A stretch of DNA of 64,000 nucleotides from an uncultured Pelagibacteraceae bacterium (GTDB lineage Bacteria > Pseudomonadota > Alphaproteobacteria > Pelagibacterales > AG-422-B15), in contig CACIRX010000003.1 of assembly GCA_902589175.1 (NCBI GenBank), forward strand, positions 34,076-98,075, written 5' to 3'. The notes under the pieces are model-generated. The model had not been told where the DNA came from. It saw only the letters and a program-made list of their open reading frames with translations, and ran no database searches. The position numbers were made by a program, and so were the translations under genes. Each line of letters opens with the position of its first letter. The stretch's first letter is position 1. Positions 23,057 through 31,852 of this stretch are shown in pieces.

Positions 23057-24670
23057 TTAGTCTCTTGATGCAGGTCTAGAACTTCTAATCATTCTAGTCA
23101 ATATTATTATTGGAATAAGCCCTACCATAACTATTGCAATAGAAGGTGCAGCAGCATCGTACATTCTTTCTTCTGCTGCATATATATAAGTATATACAGC
23201 TAATGTATCAAAATTAAATGGCCTCAAAATAAGCGTTGCGGGAAGTTCTTTTATGACTTCTGAAACTACCAATAACATGCTTGTTAGAAAACTAGTTTTT
23301 AATAATGGCAAATGAACTGATGATAAAAGAGACCAGCCTGATGTTTTAAGTGTTTTTGCTACATCATCAATTCTCATATTTATACGCTGATATCCAGCTT
23401 CAATCGTAGAACTTGAGAGCGCATAGGATTTTATTATATAAGCTAAAACTAATCCAACTAGACTACCTGTAAGCACAAAATCAAAATAATTATCTCCCAT
23501 GTTTCTGTCTAAAAATGTGAGTAGCTGCATAACGCCAATTGCAAGTATCAAACCTGGCACCGCATAACCAACAGTCAAAAAGGAACTCATAAACTTCAGA
23601 TAATTATTTTTTTTATATCTAATTGAGAAATTTATAAGAACAGCTAATAAACTGCATAAGAAGGCTGCTATTATTGCTAAGTAAAATGTATTCCATGCAG
23701 TCGTAAGAAACTTATCATTAAAAAAATCTAACTTGTAATTAAATGCCCAGTACCCAAGTTCCATCACAGGCAATAAAAAACCAACAAAGATTGGAACGAA
23801 ACAAATTAACATTGCTAAAATATTTGAACTACCTTTCAGCCTAGTTAAATAAAGCGGCTTAAAGACTGAGCTGGCATTTGAATATCTAGCATTTTTTCGA
23901 GAGTAACGTTCAGATATAATTAATAGAATTGCAAATATGAGTAACAATGAAGCTAACTGCTTTGCGGTTTCAATATCATACATGCCGTACCATGTTCTAA
24001 ATATTCCAGTTGTAAAAGTTGAAATGGCAAAGTGATCAACTGCTCCGAAATCAGATAAAGTTTCCATGATTACGAGCATGAGGCCCCCAATAATTGCTGG
24101 TCTAATCATTGGAACAGCTAATTTATAGAATACTTCTAGTTTACCAAGTCCAAGAGTTCTACCCGCTTCAAGAATTGATCTAGATTGATTTATAAAAGCC
24201 ATTCTGCTCACAAGATATACATATGGATATAGAGTGAAGGAAAATACTACAATCGCTCCAGGAACATTTCTTACTTTAGGAAAAAAAATAAAATCTGCAC
24301 CGAGCCCAAAAAGATCCCTTATTAAATTATTCGCAGTACCAAAGGTATCGAATAAACCAGTGAAAGTGTAGGCAAGTATATATGGAGGTACAGCAAGTGG
24401 TAAAATTAACGCCCATTCAAAAATATTTTTTCCTGTAAAATTATAGTTGGTTACCAACCAGGCAGTGCCGACACCAATTATGGCAACCATAGTTGAGACG
24501 CCAATAACTAAATAAAATGAATTTTCTATATAACCAATCAGTACGTAATTGTACAAGTGTGTCCAGTTATCAGAGTAATCACCAGCAAGACTGAATAGCA
24601 CAATAAATACTGGAGCAATAAAAATTGCAAATGTTGCAACTGGTGTTATTTGCCAAAAATCTAACTTCAT
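23057..24670 (-). CDS. fbpB: Fe(III) ABC transporter permease (fused two-domain type)
   Basis: 537 aa, two permease halves; EAGRTLGLGKLEVFYKLAVPMIRPAIIGGLMLVIMETLSDFGAVDHF; EVIKELPATLILRPF. Confidence 0.85.
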   Translation of the reverse strand: MKLDFWQITPVATFAIFIAPVFIVLFSLAGDYSDNWTHLYNYVLIGYIENSFYLVIGVSTMVAIIGVGTAWLVTNYNFTGKNIFEWALILPLAVPPYILAYTFTGLFDTFGTANNLIRDLFGLGADFIFFPKVRNVPGAIVVFSFTLYPYVYLVSRMAFINQSRSILEAGRTLGLGKLEVFYKLAVPMIRPAIIGGLMLVIMETLSDFGAVDHFAISTFTTGIFRTWYGMYDIETAKQLASLLLIFAILLIISERYSRKNARYSNASSVFKPLYLTRLKGSSNILAMLICFVPIFVGFLLPVMELGYWAFNYKLDFFNDKFLTTAWNTFYLAIIAAFLCSLLAVLINFSIRYKKNNYLKFMSSFLTVGYAVPGLILAIGVMQLLTFLDRNMGDNYFDFVLTGSLVGLVLAYIIKSYALSSSTIEAGYQRINMRIDDVAKTLKTSGWSLLSSVHLPLLKTSFLTSMLLVVSEVIKELPATLILRPFNFDTLAVYTYIYAAEERMYDAAAPSIAIVMVGLIPIIILTRMIRSSRPASRD

Positions 24671-24730
24671 AAATAATTGCTGTTTCCTATACTATTTATC
24701 CAATAAACTCTAATATAACCTTAATTTTAG

Positions 24731-24790
24731 TTGAGGCAATTTGACCTTGGATACTAATGAGAAGAAAAGACGGTGACCAAATTACCTCAA
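24731..24790 (-). promoter_or_regulatory. intercistronic RNA hairpin between the SBP gene and the permease gene
   Basis: Arms 24731-24743 ttgaggcaatttg and 24778-24790 caaattacctcaa pair over 13 positions; the single mismatch becomes a G.U wobble on the transcribed (minus) strand. No strong U-tract follows. Confidence 0.5.
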
Positions 24791-24806
24791 TCTGGTTGAC
24801 ATTAAA

Positions 24807-25838
24807 TTATTGCCAACCAACTCTATCCATCAACTTAACAGCTTCTGGATTGAATTCGCCATAGCTTGCAACTGAAGTCTGATCTTCTTTAAAACCAGAA
24901 CCAAATTGAGCTATTAAATCACTAGGTGCAACACCTTTAAGCATTGGGAATTCATAAGTGTTATTCACTATGTGGCTTTGAGCTTCTTCACTAAGCAGAA
25001 ACTCAATGAACTTAATAGCATTATCTGCATTTGGAGCATTTTTCATAAGACCAGCTCCACTTACATTAATATGAGCTCCTCGTCCATCTTGGCCAGGAAA
25101 ATGAAGTTGAACTTTTCTTGCTGCAGCTTGTTGTTCTTCACCTTTTTTACCAGATAACATTAAGCCAATGTAATAACTATTTGCTACAGCAATATCTGCT
25201 TCGCCATTTGCGACTGCCATAATTTGTGCTCTGTCATTACCTTCAGGTTTTCTTGCAAAGTTGCCTACAAATCTATGAGCCCACTTTTCAGTAGCATCAA
25301 CACCATTATTGGCAATCAATGAGGCAACTAAAGACTGATTGTACATGTTTCCAGAACTTCTTATTGCAACTCTACCTTTCCATTTTGGATCTGAAAGATC
25401 TTCATACGTAAGCCCTTCCATATCTTCTGCAGAAACTTTTACTGGATTATAATAAATTACTCTAGAGCGTTTAGCTATTCCCACCCACTCATTGTTTGGG
25501 CCTCTTAAATTTTCAGGTACAATTGAATCGATAGTACTTGAGTCAATACTTTGAAACATTCCATCTTTTTGAACTTTCCATAGATTGCCAGCATCTACAG
25601 TAATAAAGACATCAGCAGGAGAATTTGCTCCTTCTGAAGCAAGTCTTTCCATTAATGCTTTTCCTTTACCTGAAATAACGTTTACTTTAATGCCAGTAGC
25701 GTCCGTAAACTTTTGATATAATGCATCGTCTGAATCATAGTGCCTTGACGTATACAAATTGACTTCTTTAGCGAATGAACTGCCAACTGTTACAAAACTA
25801 ATTACAGCTATTGCTAAGAATCTTAATACTGAATTCAT
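24807..25838 (-). CDS. fbpA: Fe(III) ABC transporter periplasmic substrate-binding protein
   Basis: Signal peptide, KEVNLYTSRHYDSDDALYQKFTDATGIKVNVISGKGKALMERLASEG, ANGEADIAVANSYYIGLML. Confidence 0.88.
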   Translation of the reverse strand: MNSVLRFLAIAVISFVTVGSSFAKEVNLYTSRHYDSDDALYQKFTDATGIKVNVISGKGKALMERLASEGANSPADVFITVDAGNLWKVQKDGMFQSIDSSTIDSIVPENLRGPNNEWVGIAKRSRVIYYNPVKVSAEDMEGLTYEDLSDPKWKGRVAIRSSGNMYNQSLVASLIANNGVDATEKWAHRFVGNFARKPEGNDRAQIMAVANGEADIAVANSYYIGLMLSGKKGEEQQAAARKVQLHFPGQDGRGAHINVSGAGLMKNAPNADNAIKFIEFLLSEEAQSHIVNNTYEFPMLKGVAPSDLIAQFGSGFKEDQTSVASYGEFNPEAVKLMDRVGWQ

Positions 25839-25884
25839 AAATTTTTTCCTTCTTTAGAATGATACTAAGTTTCATTCTATATAT

Positions 25885-25903
25885 CTTAATGAGAATGATT
25901 ATC
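25885..25903 (-). promoter_or_regulatory. candidate Fur box upstream of the iron SBP gene
   Basis: Minus strand GATAATCATTCTCATTAAG, close to the classical 19-bp Fur consensus GATAATGATAATCATTATC, 47 bp upstream of the 25838 start. Confidence 0.65.
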
Positions 25904-25937
25904 AATAGCAAATATGACGCACTTTACTGATTTGAGT

Positions 25938-27338
25938 TTATAAGGAATTTACAAAGCTAATTAATTGATTTACTTGATTTTTATTTAAAGATTTGAACTC
26001 TTCTAACACTTTAGAGGCTTCCCCGCCATGCCATAATATAGCCTCCTCAATTGTTCGAGCTCTGCCATCATGTAAAAATCCATATTCTGCAGATACCACA
26101 GATGTCAACCCTATTCCCCACAAAGGCGGCGTTCTCCACTCAGAGCCACTGGCATTGAATTCATAAACACCATCAGACAACTGTTCACCCATATCATGCA
26201 ACAAAAAATCTGAATAAGGGTATATGATTTGATTGGCTAAATTTTGATGCGTACTTTCATTTTTTGTAACAAATCTCTCAGTATGACAAGAATTGCAACC
26301 AATTTTAAAAAATATTTCTTTACCTTTAACCACGTTAATATCTTTCGCGTTTCTTCTTACTGGCACACCAAGTTGCGATGAATAAAAAACCACTAGATCC
26401 AATTGATCATTAGAAACTTCATAGCCATCATAGCTTTCGCTATTTCCACTGACTGCATTTTGACAGCTTAATTGCACATCAGTACAGTTAAATGGGTTTT
26501 CAAAAAGTTTATTTGATAAACCCATGTCATGAAAAAAGGCATCAGCAGTTTGTTGGTAAACCGTAGGTTGTGATGCTTTCCAACCAAACCGACCAAGGGA
26601 ATAATCATTTTTTTCATTATGCCAAACAATATTTGCTTTCCCAGATATTCCATCACCGTTTATGTCATTCACATCTGCATTTATTAAAATATCCGTTTCA
26701 CTAATGTTTTCAATTAAACCTAGACCAATCATTGGTTGTGCGATTCTTGCTGAAAAGTTTGTATCTTGATTGATATCTCCGTAATTAAAATTTCTAATTT
26801 TAATTACAGGCTTTCTTAATTCGACTATACGACCATCATTGTAAGATATTGGAACATATTCATAATTAATAACAATGTCCGCTTCTCTTGGAATACTTTC
26901 AACCGAGAATTCACTAATTTGATTTCCATAAATGGGATCTGGTAGATTTTTAATACCATCTGAAATTGAGTGTTGATTTTTTGAAATTTGAATAACAACA
27001 GATACAGCGTCATCAGATTTATCTATAGGCAAATGTCCTCGTCCATCAGAAATATGACATGCTTCGCACGAACGAGCACTGAAAAAAGGCCCTAAACCAT
27101 CTCTTGCAATATTTTCTGAGAATTTTGCATCTTCCCAAATTCTCTCAAATAAAGCATTTCCTACAAGAAAATTGATTTTTAAATTATCTCCTAAATTTCT
27201 TGCAACCAGTGAAAAACTATTTTTATTTTCAACCTCATTCGAGGTTTTGCCACCTGGCAGTAATGGGTCTGAAGATATTGAAGTGCAAATATAAAAAAAA
27301 ATGTTTGCAAACAGAATTGCTTTAAATAGACGTTTCAC
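25938..27338 (-). CDS. di-haem thiol oxidoreductase-like cytochrome (DUF1111-type)
   Basis: Two CxxCH motifs: SARSCEACHISDGRG and KIGCNSCHTERF; signal peptide; DGRARTIEEAILWHGGEA near the C terminus. Confidence 0.82.
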   Translation of the reverse strand: MKRLFKAILFANIFFYICTSISSDPLLPGGKTSNEVENKNSFSLVARNLGDNLKINFLVGNALFERIWEDAKFSENIARDGLGPFFSARSCEACHISDGRGHLPIDKSDDAVSVVIQISKNQHSISDGIKNLPDPIYGNQISEFSVESIPREADIVINYEYVPISYNDGRIVELRKPVIKIRNFNYGDINQDTNFSARIAQPMIGLGLIENISETDILINADVNDINGDGISGKANIVWHNEKNDYSLGRFGWKASQPTVYQQTADAFFHDMGLSNKLFENPFNCTDVQLSCQNAVSGNSESYDGYEVSNDQLDLVVFYSSQLGVPVRRNAKDINVVKGKEIFFKIGCNSCHTERFVTKNESTHQNLANQIIYPYSDFLLHDMGEQLSDGVYEFNASGSEWRTPPLWGIGLTSVVSAEYGFLHDGRARTIEEAILWHGGEASKVLEEFKSLNKNQVNQLISFVNSL

Positions 27339-27354
27339 AATTTAAGGCTAATTT

Positions 27355-28038
27355 CTATTCTGCCTCATGTCCACTTTGAATCAGATCATCTATATTTTCA
27401 TCTTCTCCGAATGGTTCTATCTGGCTGTGATCAATTTCTTTTGGTTCTCTAATGTCTAAATTTGGAGGCAGGCGGCTTTCTAAAAGTCCAGCTGCTTTTA
27501 ATTCTTCAAGTCCAGGTAAATCTGTGACTTGTTCTAGCTGGAAGTACTCTAAGAACCTTTCAGTTGTACCATAAATAATGGGCCTTCCTGGTACCTTCTT
27601 TCTACCGATTGGCCTCACCCAGTTTAACTCCATAAGAACATCAAGAGTTCCAGGACTAAAATGAACTCCCCTTATGTCTTCAACTTCAGCTCTTGTAACG
27701 GGTTGATGATAGGCGATTATTGCCAAAGTCTCAGTAGCAGCCTTTGATAGTTTTCTTTGAACTATTTTTTCTTTTTTCATCATTGGTGCAAGATCGGTGG
27801 CAGTTTTAAAGCTCCATTTATTGCCAGTTTTGACCAGATTAACTCCCCTATTTTTATATTGAGCTTCAATTAAATTTAGTAATTTGATTAAATTTGTACC
27901 CTTCGGCAATCTTGCCTTTAAACTCTCTGCATCAAGGGGTTCATTTGCTGCAAATAGAAGAGCCTCGAGAATTCTAAGATTGTCCATATCATCAGATGGA
28001 AAATTCATGACATTATTTTTTTCTACTTTATCAGACAT
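27355..28038 (-). CDS. scpB: segregation and condensation protein B
   Basis: LRILEALLFAANEPLDAESLKARLP, ETLAIIAYHQPVTRAEVEDIRGV, GRKKVPGRPIIYGTTERFLEYF. Confidence 0.94.
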   Translation of the reverse strand: MSDKVEKNNVMNFPSDDMDNLRILEALLFAANEPLDAESLKARLPKGTNLIKLLNLIEAQYKNRGVNLVKTGNKWSFKTATDLAPMMKKEKIVQRKLSKAATETLAIIAYHQPVTRAEVEDIRGVHFSPGTLDVLMELNWVRPIGRKKVPGRPIIYGTTERFLEYFQLEQVTDLPGLEELKAAGLLESRLPPNLDIREPKEIDHSQIEPFGEDENIDDLIQSGHEAE

Positions 28039-28045
28039 AATTTAT

Positions 28046-28843
28046 TTAATTAATGAATTCATCGTCCTTTTTATTTTTTAAAAATACTGGTCCAAAAGGA
28101 ACCAGCTGCTGCACTTCAAGTACCCCTTCTCTTACAAGTTCCATTGCTGCAGCAAGGGTTCCTGCAACACCTGATCTAGCGCTTTTACCATTTGAAAATT
28201 CATGTGGTAAAAATTTCTCAAGCCGAGTCCATTCTGGTACGTCACCTATCATTCTTTGAAGTCTAACAAGCGCATCTTCCATCGCAAAAACAGGTGGTCT
28301 TTCTATAGTCATCGATGAGTAGGCAGTTCTATACCTTTGATCTGCATATGATTTTAAAAGATCGTATAAATCCAGATAATATTCAGGCGTTCGTATCAAC
28401 CTTATGCCTTCAGGCATCCCTCTATTAAAAAAATCAGCACCAAGTTTTGGTAAATTCATTAATTTTTGAGAAACTTGTCGGATCGCTTCAAGTTTCTTGA
28501 GTTGAAATTTCAATCTTTCTGCCATTTCTTCAGCACTCAATTCTTCACCTGACTCTTCTCTTGGTATTAACAAATTGGATTTTAAGTAAGCCATCCAAGC
28601 TGCCATAACAAGATAGTCAGCCGCCAACTCTAAATTGCGATTACGAACTTTTTCTATAAACTCCAAGTATTGCTCTGTGAGCTGGAGAATGGAAATTTTC
28701 ATTAAATCTACTTTTTGAGACTTTGCTAATGTTAACAGCAGATCTAGGGGACCTTCGAATTCTCCCAAGTTTACAATCAAATCATCTGGGCTAGTTCGAT
28801 TAGATGCTTCCTGTTCAATATAAGTACTTGAAATATCTTCCAT
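28046..28843 (-). CDS. scpA: segregation and condensation protein A
   Basis: LGEFEGPLDLLLTLAKSQKVDLMKISILQLTEQYLEFI, AADYLVMAAWMAYLKSNLLIP. Confidence 0.94.
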   Translation of the reverse strand: MEDISSTYIEQEASNRTSPDDLIVNLGEFEGPLDLLLTLAKSQKVDLMKISILQLTEQYLEFIEKVRNRNLELAADYLVMAAWMAYLKSNLLIPREESGEELSAEEMAERLKFQLKKLEAIRQVSQKLMNLPKLGADFFNRGMPEGIRLIRTPEYYLDLYDLLKSYADQRYRTAYSSMTIERPPVFAMEDALVRLQRMIGDVPEWTRLEKFLPHEFSNGKSARSGVAGTLAAAMELVREGVLEVQQLVPFGPVFLKNKKDDEFIN

Positions 28844-28903
28844 TTTTCAATTTTTTGATTCTTTTATTATATAACAGATGATGTTTATATACGATAAAAT
28901 ACA

Positions 28904-29914
28904 TCAAAGCTGCTTGGTTAGATATTCGTAGGCTTTTATGTTTTCTTCATGTGCGAAATCAGATTTTGTCTGATAGATATTGATAAGATCGTCAGGTATT
29001 AAAATAGGCTCAGCTTCATTCTTAATTCTTTCAGCTATCTTATTAATTTCATTGATGTTTCCATTACAATGAAGAACAAGGTCACAGCCGGCACTAATTG
29101 ATTTTAAAGCAGCAATATCAACATCATCTGAAATAGCTTTCATTGAAATATCATCGGTCATCAGTAGCCCTTTAAAGCCAATTTTATTTCTTATTATTGT
29201 TTCAATAATTTTTTTTGAAAAAGTAGCAATATTTTGATCGTCTAAAGACTTAAATAAAATATGTGCCGTCATACCTAATAATGCGTCGGAGTTGTTCTGA
29301 AAAGGCTTAAAATCAGAACTTAGAAGTTCATCTTCAATTTCATTTACTTCAGGCATTTCAAAATGACTGTCAACTCTTGCTCGGCCGTGCCCAGGTAAAT
29401 GTTTAATCACAGAAGCTATACCGCATTTATTATTTGTTTCAATTACTATCTTGCCTGCTTTAGAGACAGTCCTTTCATTTATCGAAAAAGCTCGATCTCC
29501 AATTACACCACTTTCATTTGCAGTTGGTAAATCTAAAACTGGCACTGTGTTCGTGTTAATGCCCAATTCTTTTAGGGTATGAGCTAAAATTTCAGTATTA
29601 AGTCTTAATAATTCAAACCCTAAGTCTGCATCCTTCTCAATAATTTTTCCAAAAAAAAGATTTGATTTAAATTTAGTGACACCCTTAAAATTTAGTCTTG
29701 AAACTCTTCCACCTTCCTGGTCTATCAATATTGGAATATTTTGATGATTAATTTCTTTGAGTTCTTTATTTAAATTTTTTAAGCTGTCCTTATCAATACA
29801 GTTTCTTTCAAATAAAATTATTCCCCAAGGTTTGTAATCTCTAAAAAATTTTATTTCTTCTGTTGTTAATTTTTCTCCAGAAATACCACAAATTAAAGGT
29901 AGGTATTTTTTCAT
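28904..29914 (-). CDS. nagZ: beta-N-acetylhexosaminidase
   Basis: IPILIDQEGGRVSRL, VIKHLPGHGRARVDSHFEMPEV, GLLMTDDISMKAIS. Confidence 0.93.
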   Translation of the reverse strand: MKKYLPLICGISGEKLTTEEIKFFRDYKPWGIILFERNCIDKDSLKNLNKELKEINHQNIPILIDQEGGRVSRLNFKGVTKFKSNLFFGKIIEKDADLGFELLRLNTEILAHTLKELGINTNTVPVLDLPTANESGVIGDRAFSINERTVSKAGKIVIETNNKCGIASVIKHLPGHGRARVDSHFEMPEVNEIEDELLSSDFKPFQNNSDALLGMTAHILFKSLDDQNIATFSKKIIETIIRNKIGFKGLLMTDDISMKAISDDVDIAALKSISAGCDLVLHCNGNINEINKIAERIKNEAEPILIPDDLINIYQTKSDFAHEENIKAYEYLTKQL

Positions 29915-29923
29915 TTTATTAAA

Positions 29924-30106
29924 TTAATCTCCAAGATCGTATATATTTAAGTCAGGAGTATCAACGCCTCCCTTGTCTTTTGGTATTATTCTATAATCAT
30001 TTAAATTGGTTTTTATTTCGATAATCTCTTCTTCTTCTTTTTTAGTATAAAAATAAATGGCAGTAATAAAAATTGCTAAAATTAAAGAGAAAATTATGAA
30101 CCTCAT
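29924..30106 (-). CDS. 60-aa membrane-anchored protein in the SPOR-protein slot (probable truncated remnant)
   Basis: Single N-terminal TM then YRIIPKDKGGVDTPDLNIYDLGD, resembling the ...P.dpGG..vPnqD..vYd segment preceding the SPOR domain in alphaproteobacterial proteins at this locus. Confidence 0.6.
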   Translation of the reverse strand: MRFIIFSLILAIFITAIYFYTKKEEEEIIEIKTNLNDYRIIPKDKGGVDTPDLNIYDLGD

Positions 30107-30109
30107 TTT

Positions 30110-31849
30110 TTATTTCATTTCATCTGGCGAGGAAACTCCAAGAATATCAAGTCCAGATTTTATTGTTCTCTGAGTAGCAATCAGTAGTGCCATTCGAGCA
30201 TATGTCTTTGGTATATTATCGGCATCTATAAATTTTTTACTGTTATCTACTTTTCCCTGACTCCATAAAGAATGAAATTCTGATGCTAATTCATACAGGT
30301 AATATGCAATTCGATGTGGCTCAAATAGAGAAACTGACGTATTAATGACATTACTGTAATCCAGGATTTTTTTTAAAAGAGATATTTCAGAAAGATCATT
30401 TAGTTCAGAAAAATTGCATTCACTAAAATTCTCTAAATTTAATTTAATATTTTGAGAATGAAGATTGTTTAATACAGACGAAATTCTTGCATGAGCATAT
30501 TGTACATAAAAAACTGGATTTTCTTTAGACTGTTCAGTTACTTTTTTAAAATCAAACTCTAAGGGTGCTTCATTTTTTCTGTACATCATCATAAATCTTA
30601 TACTATCACTGCCAACTTCTTTCACTAAATCACTTAAGGTAATGAAGTCACCAGATCTTTTTGACATTTTTAATTCCTTTCCATCACTGATAAGTTTTAC
30701 CATTTGACATAACTTTGCTGTAAATCTTGCTTTGTTATTTGTTAGAGCCTGTATCGAAGCGCTCATTCTCTTAATGTATCCGCCATGGTCAGCACCTAAT
30801 ATGTCGATTAAATGAGTCGATCCTCTTAAGTATTTATCATAATGATAGGCAATATCGTTTGCAAAGTAAGTCCACTCACCATCTGATTTTTGTAATGGTC
30901 TATCGATTTCATCTCCATATTCAGATGATTTAAATAATAATTGCTTTCGTGGTTCCCAATCTTCAATTTGTTTACCTTTGGGCTTATCTAAAATACCCTC
31001 ATAGATTAAATTCATATTTTTGAGCTCATCTATGGTTTTGTCGATTTTACCTTGGGTTATTAATTCTTTTTCTGAAACAAAAATATCCTGATTAATAGAT
31101 AATTTACTTAAGTCTTCTTTTATATTTTCTAATAGTAAATTTACACACTCACTTTTTATAGTTGAAAAGTGATTATCGCTTTCTAGAATAGATGTACCGT
31201 ATTTGTCTATTATTTTTTTAGCAATATTGATTAGATATTCACCAGGATAAAAATCATCTGGATAATTTTCTTCGCTTTTGCTATTGATGATTTCTTTTAT
31301 TCTAATAATTGTAGAATTTGCAAGGGTATCAATTTGAGTACCTGCATCATTTATGTAATATTCTTTTGTTACGTTGTGACCTGTAACTTTAAGTAGATTT
31401 GACAGTACATCACCAAATACCGCTCCTCTACAATGACCGATATGTAAGGGACCTGTAGGATTCGCAGAAACATATTCGACATTTATATTTTTATTTAAAC
31501 CAATTTCTTCATTAAAGAGCAAGTTCGTTTCTAGCAGCTGACTTAAAAATTTAAACCAAGTATCTTTAGAAATATTAAAATTTAAAAAGCCTGGACCTGC
31601 AACTTCCAACATCTCAAAGTCCTCAATTTTCTCTAATGAGTTAATGAGAGTTTTAGCTGCCTCTACTGGATTTGCTGATATCTCTTTTGCAAGAACCATA
31701 CAAATATTTGTACTTAGCTCACCATCAGATTTGTTTTTTGGGTATTCAACTACAAAAGAACTCTTCTCTATAGTTTCATTCGAAACATTAAATATTTTCG
31801 AAAATTCTGCTCCGATTATATTCTTTAAATAACCATTTATGTTTCTCAT
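30110..31849 (-). CDS. argS: arginyl-tRNA synthetase
   Basis: NVEYVSANPTGPLHIGHCRGAVFGDVLSNLL (HIGH), KMSKRSGDFITLSDL (KMSK). Confidence 0.96.
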   Translation of the reverse strand: MRNINGYLKNIIGAEFSKIFNVSNETIEKSSFVVEYPKNKSDGELSTNICMVLAKEISANPVEAAKTLINSLEKIEDFEMLEVAGPGFLNFNISKDTWFKFLSQLLETNLLFNEEIGLNKNINVEYVSANPTGPLHIGHCRGAVFGDVLSNLLKVTGHNVTKEYYINDAGTQIDTLANSTIIRIKEIINSKSEENYPDDFYPGEYLINIAKKIIDKYGTSILESDNHFSTIKSECVNLLLENIKEDLSKLSINQDIFVSEKELITQGKIDKTIDELKNMNLIYEGILDKPKGKQIEDWEPRKQLLFKSSEYGDEIDRPLQKSDGEWTYFANDIAYHYDKYLRGSTHLIDILGADHGGYIKRMSASIQALTNNKARFTAKLCQMVKLISDGKELKMSKRSGDFITLSDLVKEVGSDSIRFMMMYRKNEAPLEFDFKKVTEQSKENPVFYVQYAHARISSVLNNLHSQNIKLNLENFSECNFSELNDLSEISLLKKILDYSNVINTSVSLFEPHRIAYYLYELASEFHSLWSQGKVDNSKKFIDADNIPKTYARMALLIATQRTIKSGLDILGVSSPDEMK

Positions 31850-31852
31850 AAG

